Assembly: GCA_023459215.1 (NCBI GenBank)
Contig: JAEWVF010000089.1
Coordinates: 1 to 30,304 of the forward strand
DNA from: Chloroflexota bacterium
GTDB taxonomy: Bacteria > Chloroflexota > Anaerolineae > Anaerolineales > Villigracilaceae
Length of the DNA: 30,304 nucleotides
Direction: 5' to 3'
Shown here in pieces: positions 8,418-15,918 of the stretch. Position 1 is the first letter of the stretch. Each line of letters opens with the position of its first letter. The notes under the pieces were generated by a model. That model was not told where the DNA came from, searched no databases, and was given only the letters and a program-made list of their open reading frames with translations. A program made the translations under genes and the position numbers.

Positions 8418-9602
8418 TCACTCCGGGGTTACACTCAGTCCTTGGGATTGAGAGGTGGGGAGGGTTGTCAACGGAATCTGCCAATCGGCTTTGTTCGGCG
8501 CGAGCGGGCTTTTCATCCAGTCGTGATAGAAGGAGCACTCGCGGCAGGCTTCGATCTCCTCGAAGCGCCCCTGGAGCATCAGTTCACGGATTTCGTTCAT
8601 GCGCGGTGAATTGTAAATCTCGCGGATGCTCTGTTCGCGGAGGTTGCCGAGAATTTCCCGGTCGCCCCAATCGTTGGAGCACATCGGCACGTTGCCATTT
8701 TCAAGGATGTGCATCAGGCTGAAAACGTATGGGCAAACCGGATACAAGCGGTTGCCGCCAATACGCCGCAGGCGCGAAAGCCATTCGTTGTATTTCATCA
8801 CCATTTTCTCGTAATTGCGCACCGTTCCGGCCCGGTTATTAACGTTGAACTGGAACAGGTTGAAGTGGCCCCAGCGTTTGCGGAAGGCAAGCAATTCGCG
8901 GCGATTGGTCTGGTCGACCACGAAGCGCAGGTAAACATTCACCCGCGACAAATCCATTTTGGAAAGGGCCTCCAGGTTGCCCATCACCTGCTTCCAGGAC
9001 AGGTTGAGCATAACGCGATTGTAGGTTTGCTCATTGGAGGCGTTCAGGCTGACGGTGATCAAATCCACCCCGGCCTGCATCAGGCGCTGGGCGCGGGTGG
9101 GAGTCAGTCCGCTGCCGTTGGTGACCAATTCCACCATCTGATGCGGCTGGGCTTTGGCCTTGAACTCGGCCACACGCTGCTCCATTTTGACATCCAGCAG
9201 CGGTTCGTTCTTGGACATCGGCACAAAATCGCGCAAATCCGCTTCCTGCACACATTCATCCACAATCTTGGAATACAGGGCATTCTCCATGATCCGCTTT
9301 TCCTGCAAATGGACGGTGTACGGGTAGGGACAGAACTCGCAGGCGGCATTACAGCGGTTGATGGTCTGGACTTGCAGCACACTGGGAAAGAGCGGGGAGC
9401 GATGCCTGAGCCACTTGCGGATATTGGGCAAGGTGGCATGATAGGCATGCGACATGTAGCCGGTTGTGCCAACCATGTTGCGCACCAGTGGGTTGTCATA
9501 GCCGGTTTTTGAAACGCGCAAGGATTGGAGAATCCGGTCGAATATGAGAAACAGGAAAATAATCAGATCCGCGAGCGGGTAGAGTAACTTTACCAATAAC
9601 AT
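8418..9602 (-). CDS. Membrane-anchored SPASM-type radical SAM protein
   Basis: 394 aa. A hydrophobic N-terminal segment (residues about 2-25, LLYPLADLIIFLFLIFDRIL) should anchor it to the membrane. The radical SAM cluster motif is CNAACEFC (C84, C88, C91). The core continues with LVTNGSGLTP and DLITVSLNASNEQTY. The C-terminal region has a SPASM-like cysteine set: CPYVFSLMHILENGNVPMC and later ACREC. SPASM enzymes modify peptides, proteins or small molecules using auxiliary FeS clusters; I see no precursor peptide gene nearby. Unlike the four B12-type paralogues, it has no Rossmann domain. The gene is flanked on both sides by repeat-bearing gaps, in contrast to the overlapping junctions elsewhere in the block. 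AAAGGT lies 8 bp before the ATG as a usable ribosome site. Confidence 0.9.
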   Translation of the reverse strand: MLLVKLLYPLADLIIFLFLIFDRILQSLRVSKTGYDNPLVRNMVGTTGYMSHAYHATLPNIRKWLRHRSPLFPSVLQVQTINRCNAACEFCPYPYTVHLQEKRIMENALYSKIVDECVQEADLRDFVPMSKNEPLLDVKMEQRVAEFKAKAQPHQMVELVTNGSGLTPTRAQRLMQAGVDLITVSLNASNEQTYNRVMLNLSWKQVMGNLEALSKMDLSRVNVYLRFVVDQTNRRELLAFRKRWGHFNLFQFNVNNRAGTVRNYEKMVMKYNEWLSRLRRIGGNRLYPVCPYVFSLMHILENGNVPMCSNDWGDREILGNLREQSIREIYNSPRMNEIRELMLQGRFEEIEACRECSFYHDWMKSPLAPNKADWQIPLTTLPTSQSQGLSVTPE

Positions 9603-9645
9603 GCAGGGTTACCTTTCTTGTCATCCAATAACAGCACACCAAGGA

Positions 9646-9770
9646 GGTCGAGTAGCATTGAACGCTTTTTGTGCAAGGCGTATCGAGACCGGGAACGGGC
9701 ATGGTCTCGATACGGGCTGCGCCCTACTCGACCAACGTGTTCGATACGGGCTACGTTCTGCTCGACCAAC
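9646..9770. repeat. TCGATACG/CTCGACC repeat cluster with nested inverted repeats
   Basis: CGTATCGAGACC (9679-9690) and GGTCTCGATACG (9703-9714) are a perfect 12-bp inverted pair. It is nested inside GGTCGAGTAG (9646-9655) and CTACTCGACC (9724-9733), a perfect 10-bp pair. A 30-bp direct repeat follows: 9707-9736 and 9741-9770 match at 26 of 30 positions. This resembles intergenic TCGATACG/CTCGACC repeats that are abundant in some high-GC genomes (general knowledge). It sits between the SPASM gene start and the stop of the double-GNAT gene. Confidence 0.75.
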
Positions 9771-9774
9771 ATTC

Positions 9775-10881
9775 TTATAGCAGGGCAATCTCCAGGCCGC
9801 AGGGGCGGCCATCCACCCCGGCAACCGCATCATAGCCATCCTGCCAGGCCGCCAGGTAAATGTCGCTCTGGTAAGGGATTGGCAGATAGGATTTAACCGT
9901 TTGATGAAAGGGACGGCCCTCTGCCAGGCCAAGCATGAAATAAGCGTACTTGCGGCGGGCAGCTTCGTTGTACAAGGCGCGCAGCAGAGCGGCGAACACA
10001 TCCGGGTCATCGTCATCCACGGCCAGGAAACAGGCAAAACAATGGTTCAGGCGTGTGCCAGGGTCGGGAAAAATCGGCCAGCCGCCAAGCGGGGCCAGCA
10101 GGTTGAGCAATTTGCGAAAGCGGGCAATGCCGCCCGCATAGCCGCGGATGACGGATTGTTTGCAGGATTGCTGATCCCAAAGCGCCAGGCAGCCGCGCAC
10201 GCGAGTCCCATCCAATACCAGGAAAAAGTCCTCGAGGCGCAATCCTGGCGTCAGGTCCGAAAAGAGCGTGTCTTTCGTCCAACAAGGCGCAAACTGGAGG
10301 CGCTGTCCGTTGCGAACCAGGCAGTCCAGCAGGGCGGGGAGTAAATCCGGCCTGCCGCGCGTGACCGGCAAACGCGGCGGCCCCTTGGGCCGGGCCGGGT
10401 GGATGGCATAAGTGCTCATCCGGGTGTGAGGATACAGGCGCGGATAATGCGCCAGGTGCGAATCGAGCAAACGGCGGGCGGGATTGTTGTCCGAAACAAC
10501 GCTGATCAGGTAAAACTTTGCGCGCCCATCCTTGTGGCGCTCGCGCTGGCCTTCAAAGCCTTTGCCCAAAAAACGCGCCAACGCCAGTCCGTGCTGGTAA
10601 TCGGGATTAACGCGCAGGCCGCTGAAATAACCGACATCGGTCGGGCTGCCATTGACATAGAGCGGGCGCACCGAACGGTCGCCAATCCCCAGGATCTGGC
10701 CGGTTTGGGTGTCACGCACCAGCAAGGTTTCGTGAAAAGGCCCTTCAATAGCCGAGGCCAGGAAATAATTCGGTTCACGTTCAAAGGAGAGCGAAATCGA
10801 ACCGGCAAACGGGCTTTCGCGCAGCAATCGGCGCAGTTCGGGATCATCGGATGGGGTGGCCAATTCGTAGCGGACGGGCAT
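9775..10881 (-). CDS. GNAT-family acyltransferase-like protein, probably two GNAT domains
   Basis: 368 aa, soluble. The first half (about residues 1-165) looks like a GNAT domain: an N-terminal MPVRYELATPSDDPELRRLL, then TGQILGIGDRSVRPLYVNG, VGYFSGLRVNPDYQHGLALARFL (where the acetyl-CoA pyrophosphate loop would be) and KFYLISVVSDNNPARRLL. The second half (about 185-360) repeats the pattern more weakly (RVRGCLALWDQQSCKQSVIRGY and a C-terminal AYFMLGL). It follows paralogue 3 after 1 bp (TAA-T-ATG), implying co-translation. GNAT enzymes transfer acyl groups from CoA to amines; the substrate is unknown. With the radical SAM genes around it, acylation or tailoring of their product is plausible, but this is inference. 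Confidence 0.82.
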   Translation of the reverse strand: MPVRYELATPSDDPELRRLLRESPFAGSISLSFEREPNYFLASAIEGPFHETLLVRDTQTGQILGIGDRSVRPLYVNGSPTDVGYFSGLRVNPDYQHGLALARFLGKGFEGQRERHKDGRAKFYLISVVSDNNPARRLLDSHLAHYPRLYPHTRMSTYAIHPARPKGPPRLPVTRGRPDLLPALLDCLVRNGQRLQFAPCWTKDTLFSDLTPGLRLEDFFLVLDGTRVRGCLALWDQQSCKQSVIRGYAGGIARFRKLLNLLAPLGGWPIFPDPGTRLNHCFACFLAVDDDDPDVFAALLRALYNEAARRKYAYFMLGLAEGRPFHQTVKSYLPIPYQSDIYLAAWQDGYDAVAGVDGRPCGLEIALL

Positions 10882-10882
10882 A

Positions 10883-12259
10883 TTATCCAGGCAGGGGCGC
10901 GCCGCGCTCGCGGACTTTGAGCAGGTTGCCGTTAAAGGATTGGTCGCCCAGCGGATAAAAGTCGCGGCTGCGCACCTCGCGTCGGAACATGGCGTTGATC
11001 CCGTAGAACTGCCACCACATCAACAGGCTGGAGCGGTTGACCGGATCGAAACTGCGCTGCCAGATGTTGGCCCAGTTATAGAACTCGGCGCGCGCCTCGA
11101 CACAGCCGCGCTGCAAGCGCTCAGGGGTCATGTGCGCGGGCCGAAAAGGAATCATGTTGTACGAGTAGCCTTCGTCGAGCCACCATTTGTCGAAGAGCAG
11201 GCGGCCTTCGTTTTCGAGCCGCTGGTAGAGCGGCGTTCCAGGAAAAGGAGTCAGATGATTGAAAGCTGCGATATAAAATTTATGTCGCAGGGCAAAATCG
11301 ACGCTTTCCCTGAAACTGGATTCGGTGTCTTCATCATAACCAAAGACAAAGGTGATATATAACCGGATGTTGTGCTTGCGCAGGTTGGCCAGGGCTTTTT
11401 CGTAGCCGCCCTGCATGGTGTTAAAACCCTTGTTCATCTTGCGCAGGTTATCCGGGTTGAGCGATTCGAATCCAATCAGCACCCCCTGGCAGCCGCTTTC
11501 CTTGATGAGTTGCAGAAATTCTTCATCATGAGCGGCATTGATGCTGGCCTGGCTGACCCAGCGGATATTCAACTTCTTCAGTTCGCGGAAAAACTGCTTG
11601 GCCTGCTCCATGTTGGAGGTAATGTTGTCATCCACAAAGAAGATGAGCGGCTTGTTGCGCAATCCTTCCAATTCAGAAAAGATGTCCGCATCGGGGCGGC
11701 GCGTCTGGCTGTGACCGAAAACCGTCTGCACGGCGCAAAAATCGCAGACGAAATGACAGCCGCGTCCCGCCTCGACCAGGCCGATGGGCAGGTAATTCTT
11801 CCCGACAAAAATGGAGCGGTCGGGGCGCATCCGCGCCAGCGAGGGACGCGTCTCGGCGCGATAGTACGGCTGGAGGCTCTTGCGCTCCGCATCGCGCAGG
11901 ACGGTTTCCCAAAGCGTTTCGGCTTCGCCGACCACGACTGCATCGGCGTATTGTGAAACTTCCTCGGGGCAAAGCGTGGCGTGGAATCCGCCCATGACCA
12001 CCGGCACGCCGCGTTTGCGGTATTTGCTGGCAATCTGATAGGCGCGTTTGGCGGTATAGGTTTCCACACTGATGCCGACCAGATCGGTTGGTTCATCGTA
12101 GGGGATAGGCTCCATACGGTCATCGTAAAAACGGACTTCAACGCCCGGCGGGGTCAGACCGGCAATCGCGGCTGGCGGCAGCGGCTCCATTTGCCACAGG
12201 CGCATGTAGGCCTGGCCCTTGCGCCGCCCAATACAGGGGTGGACAAGCGTCAACCGCAT
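10883..12259 (-). CDS. B12-type radical SAM protein (paralogue 3 of 4)
   Basis: 458 aa. It has the same layout as paralogues 1 and 2 with a 6-residue longer N-terminus. The Rossmann domain includes DDRMEPIPYDEPTDLVG and VVMGGFHATLCPEE. The cluster motif is CHFVCDFC (C168, C172, C175), followed by FFVDDNITSNMEQAK, GFESLNPDNLRKMN and TPFPGTPLYQRL. The C-terminal part contains FYNWANIWQRSFDP, resembling the DUF4070-type tail of HpnP/Grs-like proteins. The start overlaps the end of paralogue 4 by 10 bp, and the next gene begins 1 bp after the stop. A methyltransferase, ring-forming or coupling enzyme would all fit the family; the sequence does not distinguish them. Confidence 0.92.
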   Translation of the reverse strand: MRLTLVHPCIGRRKGQAYMRLWQMEPLPPAAIAGLTPPGVEVRFYDDRMEPIPYDEPTDLVGISVETYTAKRAYQIASKYRKRGVPVVMGGFHATLCPEEVSQYADAVVVGEAETLWETVLRDAERKSLQPYYRAETRPSLARMRPDRSIFVGKNYLPIGLVEAGRGCHFVCDFCAVQTVFGHSQTRRPDADIFSELEGLRNKPLIFFVDDNITSNMEQAKQFFRELKKLNIRWVSQASINAAHDEEFLQLIKESGCQGVLIGFESLNPDNLRKMNKGFNTMQGGYEKALANLRKHNIRLYITFVFGYDEDTESSFRESVDFALRHKFYIAAFNHLTPFPGTPLYQRLENEGRLLFDKWWLDEGYSYNMIPFRPAHMTPERLQRGCVEARAEFYNWANIWQRSFDPVNRSSLLMWWQFYGINAMFRREVRSRDFYPLGDQSFNGNLLKVRERGAPLPG

Positions 12260-13656
12260 GGCGCGTTGTCCCTGTCGGCGGGGATGACTGCCCCAGAAGC
12301 GGGCGCATAAACCGGATTAATGACCGGTTCAGCATCGCGTTGGCCAATGAACCAATCGCAGTTGTAGAAATCCTTGAGATGGTTGGCATAGAAGCGATAA
12401 CCCATATTCGCCACCCACCAAACCGGGGTCTGGATGCGCGATTTAAGATAACGGGATGCCATCGCGCTGACGCTATAGGTGTGCTTCCAGGCCTTTTCGT
12501 GGCCCTCGTACAATTCATCGGGCGTCATCAACTTGGGCTGGAAAACAACATGCTGGGCATCGTACAACTCCCAGTTTTTGGTCAGGATGCGCCCTTCGGC
12601 CTCCAGCCGTTTGTACAGGCCGGTGTTCGGGAAAGGGGTCACAATTGCGTAGCGCGGCAGGTCGATGCCGGCCTCGATGGCAAATTGGGCCGTTTGCATG
12701 AAGACTTCCGGGGTGTCATGGTCGAGACCGAAAGTGAAGCAGGCCATCAGGGTAATGCCGTAGCGATGCAGTTTTTGAACCAGGGATTTGTATTCGTCAG
12801 GGGAATTGAAACCCTTGCGCGTCAGGCGCAGGTTGGCCGGGCTGATGGTTTCGAATCCCATCAGCAGGCCGGTGCAGCCGCTGCGGGCCGCGAGTTGGAG
12901 AAGCTTTTCATCGTCGCCGAGCAGGGTCGTCGTCAACCCAAACCAGTTGACCTTGAGCGGGATCATGGCTTCGAACAGGCGCGCAGCGTAATCCTTGTCC
13001 GAGATCAGGTTCAGGTCGACGAAGATGATACGCTTGCCCCAGTGCTGTTTGATGTCCGCGACCACATCCTCGACCGGTTTGAAGTACGGATGGATGCCCC
13101 AGGCCGTCGGCGCAGCGCAGAATTCGCAGGTATGGATGCACGAGCGGGTGGCCTCGAAAACATGGGTGGTGATGTAATGCTGTCTTTTCATCATCGTCCG
13201 CTTCGGGAAGGGGCGATTGGCCAGGCTCAAATCGGGGGCCTGGAGATAACGCGTCTGCATCTGCCCGGCAGCAAAATCGCGCAAAAGCTGCGGCCAGGTA
13301 TCCTCGGCATAGCCGACGACAATCGCATCGGCGTGCGGCTGGGCATCCTCGGGAGCCAGGGTGATGTGCGGCCCGCCCAACACAACCGGGATACCGCGCG
13401 CGCGGAAGTGGTCAGCCAGTTCGTAGGCGCGCACGGCGTTGCCGGTGATGACCGTCATGCCGAGCAGGTCGGTTTGCAGGTTCAGGTCGATGTCTTCGAT
13501 ACCTTCATCGAAGATTTCAACGGTGGCATCCAGTTCAGGGGGGACATAAGCCGCCAGGGTGGTCAGGGTCAGCGGCGCATAGCGCAGATTCTTCTTGAAA
13601 ATGCCCCCACGATGACGGTAGAGTGGCCCTTTGGGTGAAATCAGTGTGATTTTCAT
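12250..13656 (-). CDS. B12-type radical SAM protein (paralogue 4 of 4, most divergent)
   Basis: 468 aa from MKITLISPKG. The ATG at 13656 is preceded by GGAG 10 bp upstream and aligns with its paralogues; an in-frame ATG at 13707 adds 17 unrelated residues. The Rossmann domain has FDEGIEDIDLNLQTDLLG instead of the shared DDRxEPIPYDEPTDLV, and VVLGGPHITLAPEDA. The cluster motif is CIHTCEFC (C173, C177, C180), followed by IIFVDLNLISD, GFETISPANLRL and VTPFPNTGLYKRLE. It is the first gene of the block and is probably the promoter-proximal one. Because it is the most divergent of the four, it may act on a different position or earlier intermediate than paralogues 1-3 (inference). Confidence 0.92.
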   Translation of the reverse strand: MKITLISPKGPLYRHRGGIFKKNLRYAPLTLTTLAAYVPPELDATVEIFDEGIEDIDLNLQTDLLGMTVITGNAVRAYELADHFRARGIPVVLGGPHITLAPEDAQPHADAIVVGYAEDTWPQLLRDFAAGQMQTRYLQAPDLSLANRPFPKRTMMKRQHYITTHVFEATRSCIHTCEFCAAPTAWGIHPYFKPVEDVVADIKQHWGKRIIFVDLNLISDKDYAARLFEAMIPLKVNWFGLTTTLLGDDEKLLQLAARSGCTGLLMGFETISPANLRLTRKGFNSPDEYKSLVQKLHRYGITLMACFTFGLDHDTPEVFMQTAQFAIEAGIDLPRYAIVTPFPNTGLYKRLEAEGRILTKNWELYDAQHVVFQPKLMTPDELYEGHEKAWKHTYSVSAMASRYLKSRIQTPVWWVANMGYRFYANHLKDFYNCDWFIGQRDAEPVINPVYAPASGAVIPADRDNAPCG

Positions 13657-13687
13657 GGCAAAATGTCTCCAATACAACCATTGCGCG

Positions 13688-13700
13688 GCAGTATTACTGC
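13688..13700. promoter_or_regulatory. Palindrome GCAGTA-T-TACTGC, candidate operator of the radical SAM block
   Basis: A perfect 6-bp-arm inverted repeat with a 1-bp centre lies between the putative -10 element and the start codon of the first radical SAM gene (13656). A repressor bound here would block transcription. No regulator gene lies beside it. Confidence 0.35.
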
Positions 13701-13724
13701 AACACATGGGTGTTTTCAGACATT

Positions 13725-13753
13725 ATTGCATAAATTCCCGCCCAAAATAACAA
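13725..13753 (-). promoter_or_regulatory. Putative promoter of the radical SAM block
   Basis: On the minus strand TTGTTA (13753-13748) and TGCAAT (13730-13725) are separated by 17 bp, in an AT-rich gap between the histidine kinase stop and the first radical SAM start. Each element matches four of six consensus bases. No other obvious promoter is seen in this 134-bp gap. Confidence 0.35.
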
Positions 13754-13790
13754 ACTTTGTCATATTTAAAAGATGCTTTTTGTCCCCAAT

Positions 13791-15176
13791 TTATCCTTCA
13801 GGAGAAGCTTCATTTGCCGGAAATTCACAAAGCACTTCCAGGCCGCCCTGCGGACGATTGCGGGCCTGGATGGCGCCGCCCTGGGCTTCGACCAGTTGTT
13901 TGGCAATTGCCAGCCCCAAACCGGCCCCGCCCGAACTGCGCGAACGTGACTTGTCGCCGCGCCAGAAACGCTCGAAGAGCCGGGGGAGGTCCGCTTCGGG
14001 GACACCCGGACCGTTATCGCTGACCAGGACACAGACCGCGGAGGCGCTGGCCGTTGTGGACAGGATAATCTCACCGCCTTCAGGAACATGCCGCAAGGCG
14101 TTGCTCAGCAGGTTGCCAATCACCTGTTCCAGTCGCTGGGGGTCTGCCACAACGGTTGGCAGGCCGGGGGTGGCCTGGGCCTGCAGACGGATGTCCTTCT
14201 CGCTGGCCTGGGCCTCGAAAAGCGGGATCAGCCGCCCGACCAGGGCATCCAAATCGACATCCTTGCGCTCAAAATGAATCTGACGGCTCTCGGCCAGGGT
14301 CAACAGGCGCAGGTCTTCAACCAGGCGTTCCAGCAGATAAGTTTCTTCGAGCACTGGCGCAATATGGGTTTCATCGGGCGGGTAAACGCCATCGAGGATG
14401 CCTTCCAGTTTGCCGCGCATGACCGTCAGCGGGGTGCGCAGTTCGTGGGCCACATCGGCCATCAGGTTACGGCGCTGCATCTCGTTTTTCTCGAGGCTGT
14501 CGGCCATGCGGTTGAAATTATCGGTCAGGTCGCGGATGTCGGAGGAGCCGCCCACCTCGACCCGCGCCGACAAATCGCCGCGCGTGACGGCCTGGGAGGC
14601 GGCAATCACCTCGGCCAGGGGATACACCACCCGGCGGGTCATCAGCATCCCGAAAATGACGGTCAGCAAACCGCCAAAAATCGAAATCAAAACCAGCGGG
14701 GCCAGCAATTCGACCAGGTAACCGGCAATCCCAACTTCATCCGCCCGGACGTACAACTGCCCGACCTCGACCTGGCCAACCACAATCGGGTAGGCGCGCA
14801 GGTCAGCCTGGGCCGACAAGGGTTGGCCAATCAATGAGGTATTGTTCTCGCCCTCATCCAGAATAATCCGGCCTTCCTGATTGAGCACATAGACCCCCGT
14901 CCACCAGCGATTCGAGCGTTCAAAGGGGAAAGGAGAGAGCGTCTCCTTGTTCAAAGTAACGCCCTGCCAGCCGCCATTCTCGATGTATTGGGATTGCAGG
15001 GCCGGCAGGATGAAGTAGGCCTTGTAGCTGACCATATCTGTGCCCGCGTTGAACAAGGATGCGCCCGTGCCAATCGCCATCATGATCAGCACCACAATCG
15101 CAAAAGCCAAAATCACCAGGCGCGAAAGCCGGGCGCGAATCACCTTAACCGTCTTTAAATCGGGTTGATGGGGCAT
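13791..15176 (-). CDS. Membrane sensor histidine kinase (BaeS/VicK-like)
   Basis: 461 aa. The start at 15176 (MPHQPDLKTVKVIRARL) follows the regulator stop by 1 bp; a longer frame starting at 15368 would lie inside the regulator gene. TM1 is about residues 18-42, an extracellular sensor loop about 43-150, TM2 about 152-180 and HAMP about 181-233. The HisKA motif DVAHELRTPL carries the phospho-accepting H244. The ATPase domain shows the N box NLLSNAL (355-361), DNGPGVP (387-393), FERFWRGD and GAGLGLAI (417-424), so all catalytic boxes are present. It should phosphorylate the OmpR-type regulator encoded immediately upstream and control the exporter genes of the same operon. The stimulus is unknown; membrane stress or an exported compound would fit. 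Confidence 0.95.
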   Translation of the reverse strand: MPHQPDLKTVKVIRARLSRLVILAFAIVVLIMMAIGTGASLFNAGTDMVSYKAYFILPALQSQYIENGGWQGVTLNKETLSPFPFERSNRWWTGVYVLNQEGRIILDEGENNTSLIGQPLSAQADLRAYPIVVGQVEVGQLYVRADEVGIAGYLVELLAPLVLISIFGGLLTVIFGMLMTRRVVYPLAEVIAASQAVTRGDLSARVEVGGSSDIRDLTDNFNRMADSLEKNEMQRRNLMADVAHELRTPLTVMRGKLEGILDGVYPPDETHIAPVLEETYLLERLVEDLRLLTLAESRQIHFERKDVDLDALVGRLIPLFEAQASEKDIRLQAQATPGLPTVVADPQRLEQVIGNLLSNALRHVPEGGEIILSTTASASAVCVLVSDNGPGVPEADLPRLFERFWRGDKSRSRSSGGAGLGLAIAKQLVEAQGGAIQARNRPQGGLEVLCEFPANEASPEG

Positions 15177-15177
15177 A

Positions 15178-15858
15178 TTATTCGGCAAATTTGTAACCCA
15201 GGCCATGCACGGTAACAATGTACTCGGCCTGGCCATCTTCGGGTTCGATCTTGCGGCGCAGGTTGCGGATGTGTGAATCGATGGCGCGCTCATAACTCTC
15301 GAAGGCGATGCCATGCACAGCTTGCAAGAGTTGGGCGCGGGTGAAAATGCGTCCCGGTTGGCTGGCAAGGGTATAGAGCAGTTCGAATTCGGTTGGGGTC
15401 AGGGCCACCACCCGGTTGGGCAGGTTGACCTGGTAACGGGAACGGTCGAGGCTGATCTCGCCAGCGCGCAGCAGGTCGCCGGGAGCAGGCACGCCCATGC
15501 CGCGCCGCAAAACAACCTTGACCCGCGCCACCAGTTCGCGCGGACTAAAGGGTTTGGTAATGTAATCGTCCGCGCCCAATTCCAGGCCTATCAACTTGTC
15601 GCTTTCCTCGACCCGCGCCGTGAGCATGATGACCGGGGCATTGCTCTCGCGGCGCAGTTCGCGCAGAACATCCAGGCCGTCCATCTCGGGCATCATCCAG
15701 TCCAGCACCAGCAAATCGGGCTTGAGTTTGCGGGCAATGTTAAGCGCGCGCACGCCGTCAGGCGCAGTCTGCACTTCATAACCGGCGGCGCTCAAGTAAT
15801 CGCGGCAGATTTCAAGGATTTTCGGCTCGTCATCAACAACAAGGATGGTTTTGGGCAT
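15178..15858 (-). CDS. OmpR/PhoB-family response regulator
   Basis: 226 aa. The receiver domain has D9/D10 (VVDDEP), phosphoacceptor D53 (LVLDWMMPEMDG), T80 and K102 (TKPFSP). The C-terminal winged-helix DNA-binding domain (about 128-226) has ALTPTEFELLYTLASQPG and SHIRNLRRKIEP, ending in VHGLGYKF. It is cotranscribed with its kinase (1-bp gap). There is no Shine-Dalgarno before the ATG, while a perfect TATAAT lies 7 bp upstream, suggesting an additional, leaderless transcript. The likely binding site is the 11-bp-spaced direct repeat upstream of the operon at 20761-20782. Confidence 0.96.
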   Translation of the reverse strand: MPKTILVVDDEPKILEICRDYLSAAGYEVQTAPDGVRALNIARKLKPDLLVLDWMMPEMDGLDVLRELRRESNAPVIMLTARVEESDKLIGLELGADDYITKPFSPRELVARVKVVLRRGMGVPAPGDLLRAGEISLDRSRYQVNLPNRVVALTPTEFELLYTLASQPGRIFTRAQLLQAVHGIAFESYERAIDSHIRNLRRKIEPEDGQAEYIVTVHGLGYKFAE

Positions 15859-15865
15859 AGTTTTG

Positions 15866-15871
15866 ATTATA
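15866..15871 (-). promoter_or_regulatory. TATAAT -10 element close to the regulator start (leaderless promoter candidate)
   Basis: Minus strand reads TATAATCAAAACTATG, placing a perfect -10 hexamer 7 bp before the regulator ATG. No clear -35 is seen at 16-18 bp. Transcripts would start at or almost at the ATG. Confidence 0.4.
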
Positions 15872-15872
15872 T

Positions 15873-15911
15873 AAGCCCTGGCCGAAAAGTGCGGGGTTTC
15901 AGCCAGGGCTT
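15873..15911 (-). terminator. Strong hairpin between exporter permease and regulator (attenuator/terminator candidate)
   Basis: AAGCCCTGGC (15873-15882) pairs perfectly with GCCAGGGCTT (15902-15911) across a 19-nt loop. No T-run follows, so it may be a partial terminator, a processing site or an mRNA stabiliser separating exporter and regulator expression. Confidence 0.45.
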
Positions 15912-15918
15912 GAATGGA

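Noticed and set aside
8418..9602. RiPP maturation cluster around the SPASM protein
   Set aside because: No precursor-like small peptide, peptidase or recognition domain gene was found in the neighbouring gaps.
12340..13638. A 432-codon plus-strand frame opposite radical SAM paralogue 4
   Set aside because: Same reason: low-complexity antisense translation with no domain; the minus strand has intact radical SAM motifs.
15177..15368. Longer N-terminus for the histidine kinase (start at 15368)
   Set aside because: The extra 64 residues lie inside the regulator gene and are out-of-frame shadow sequence.
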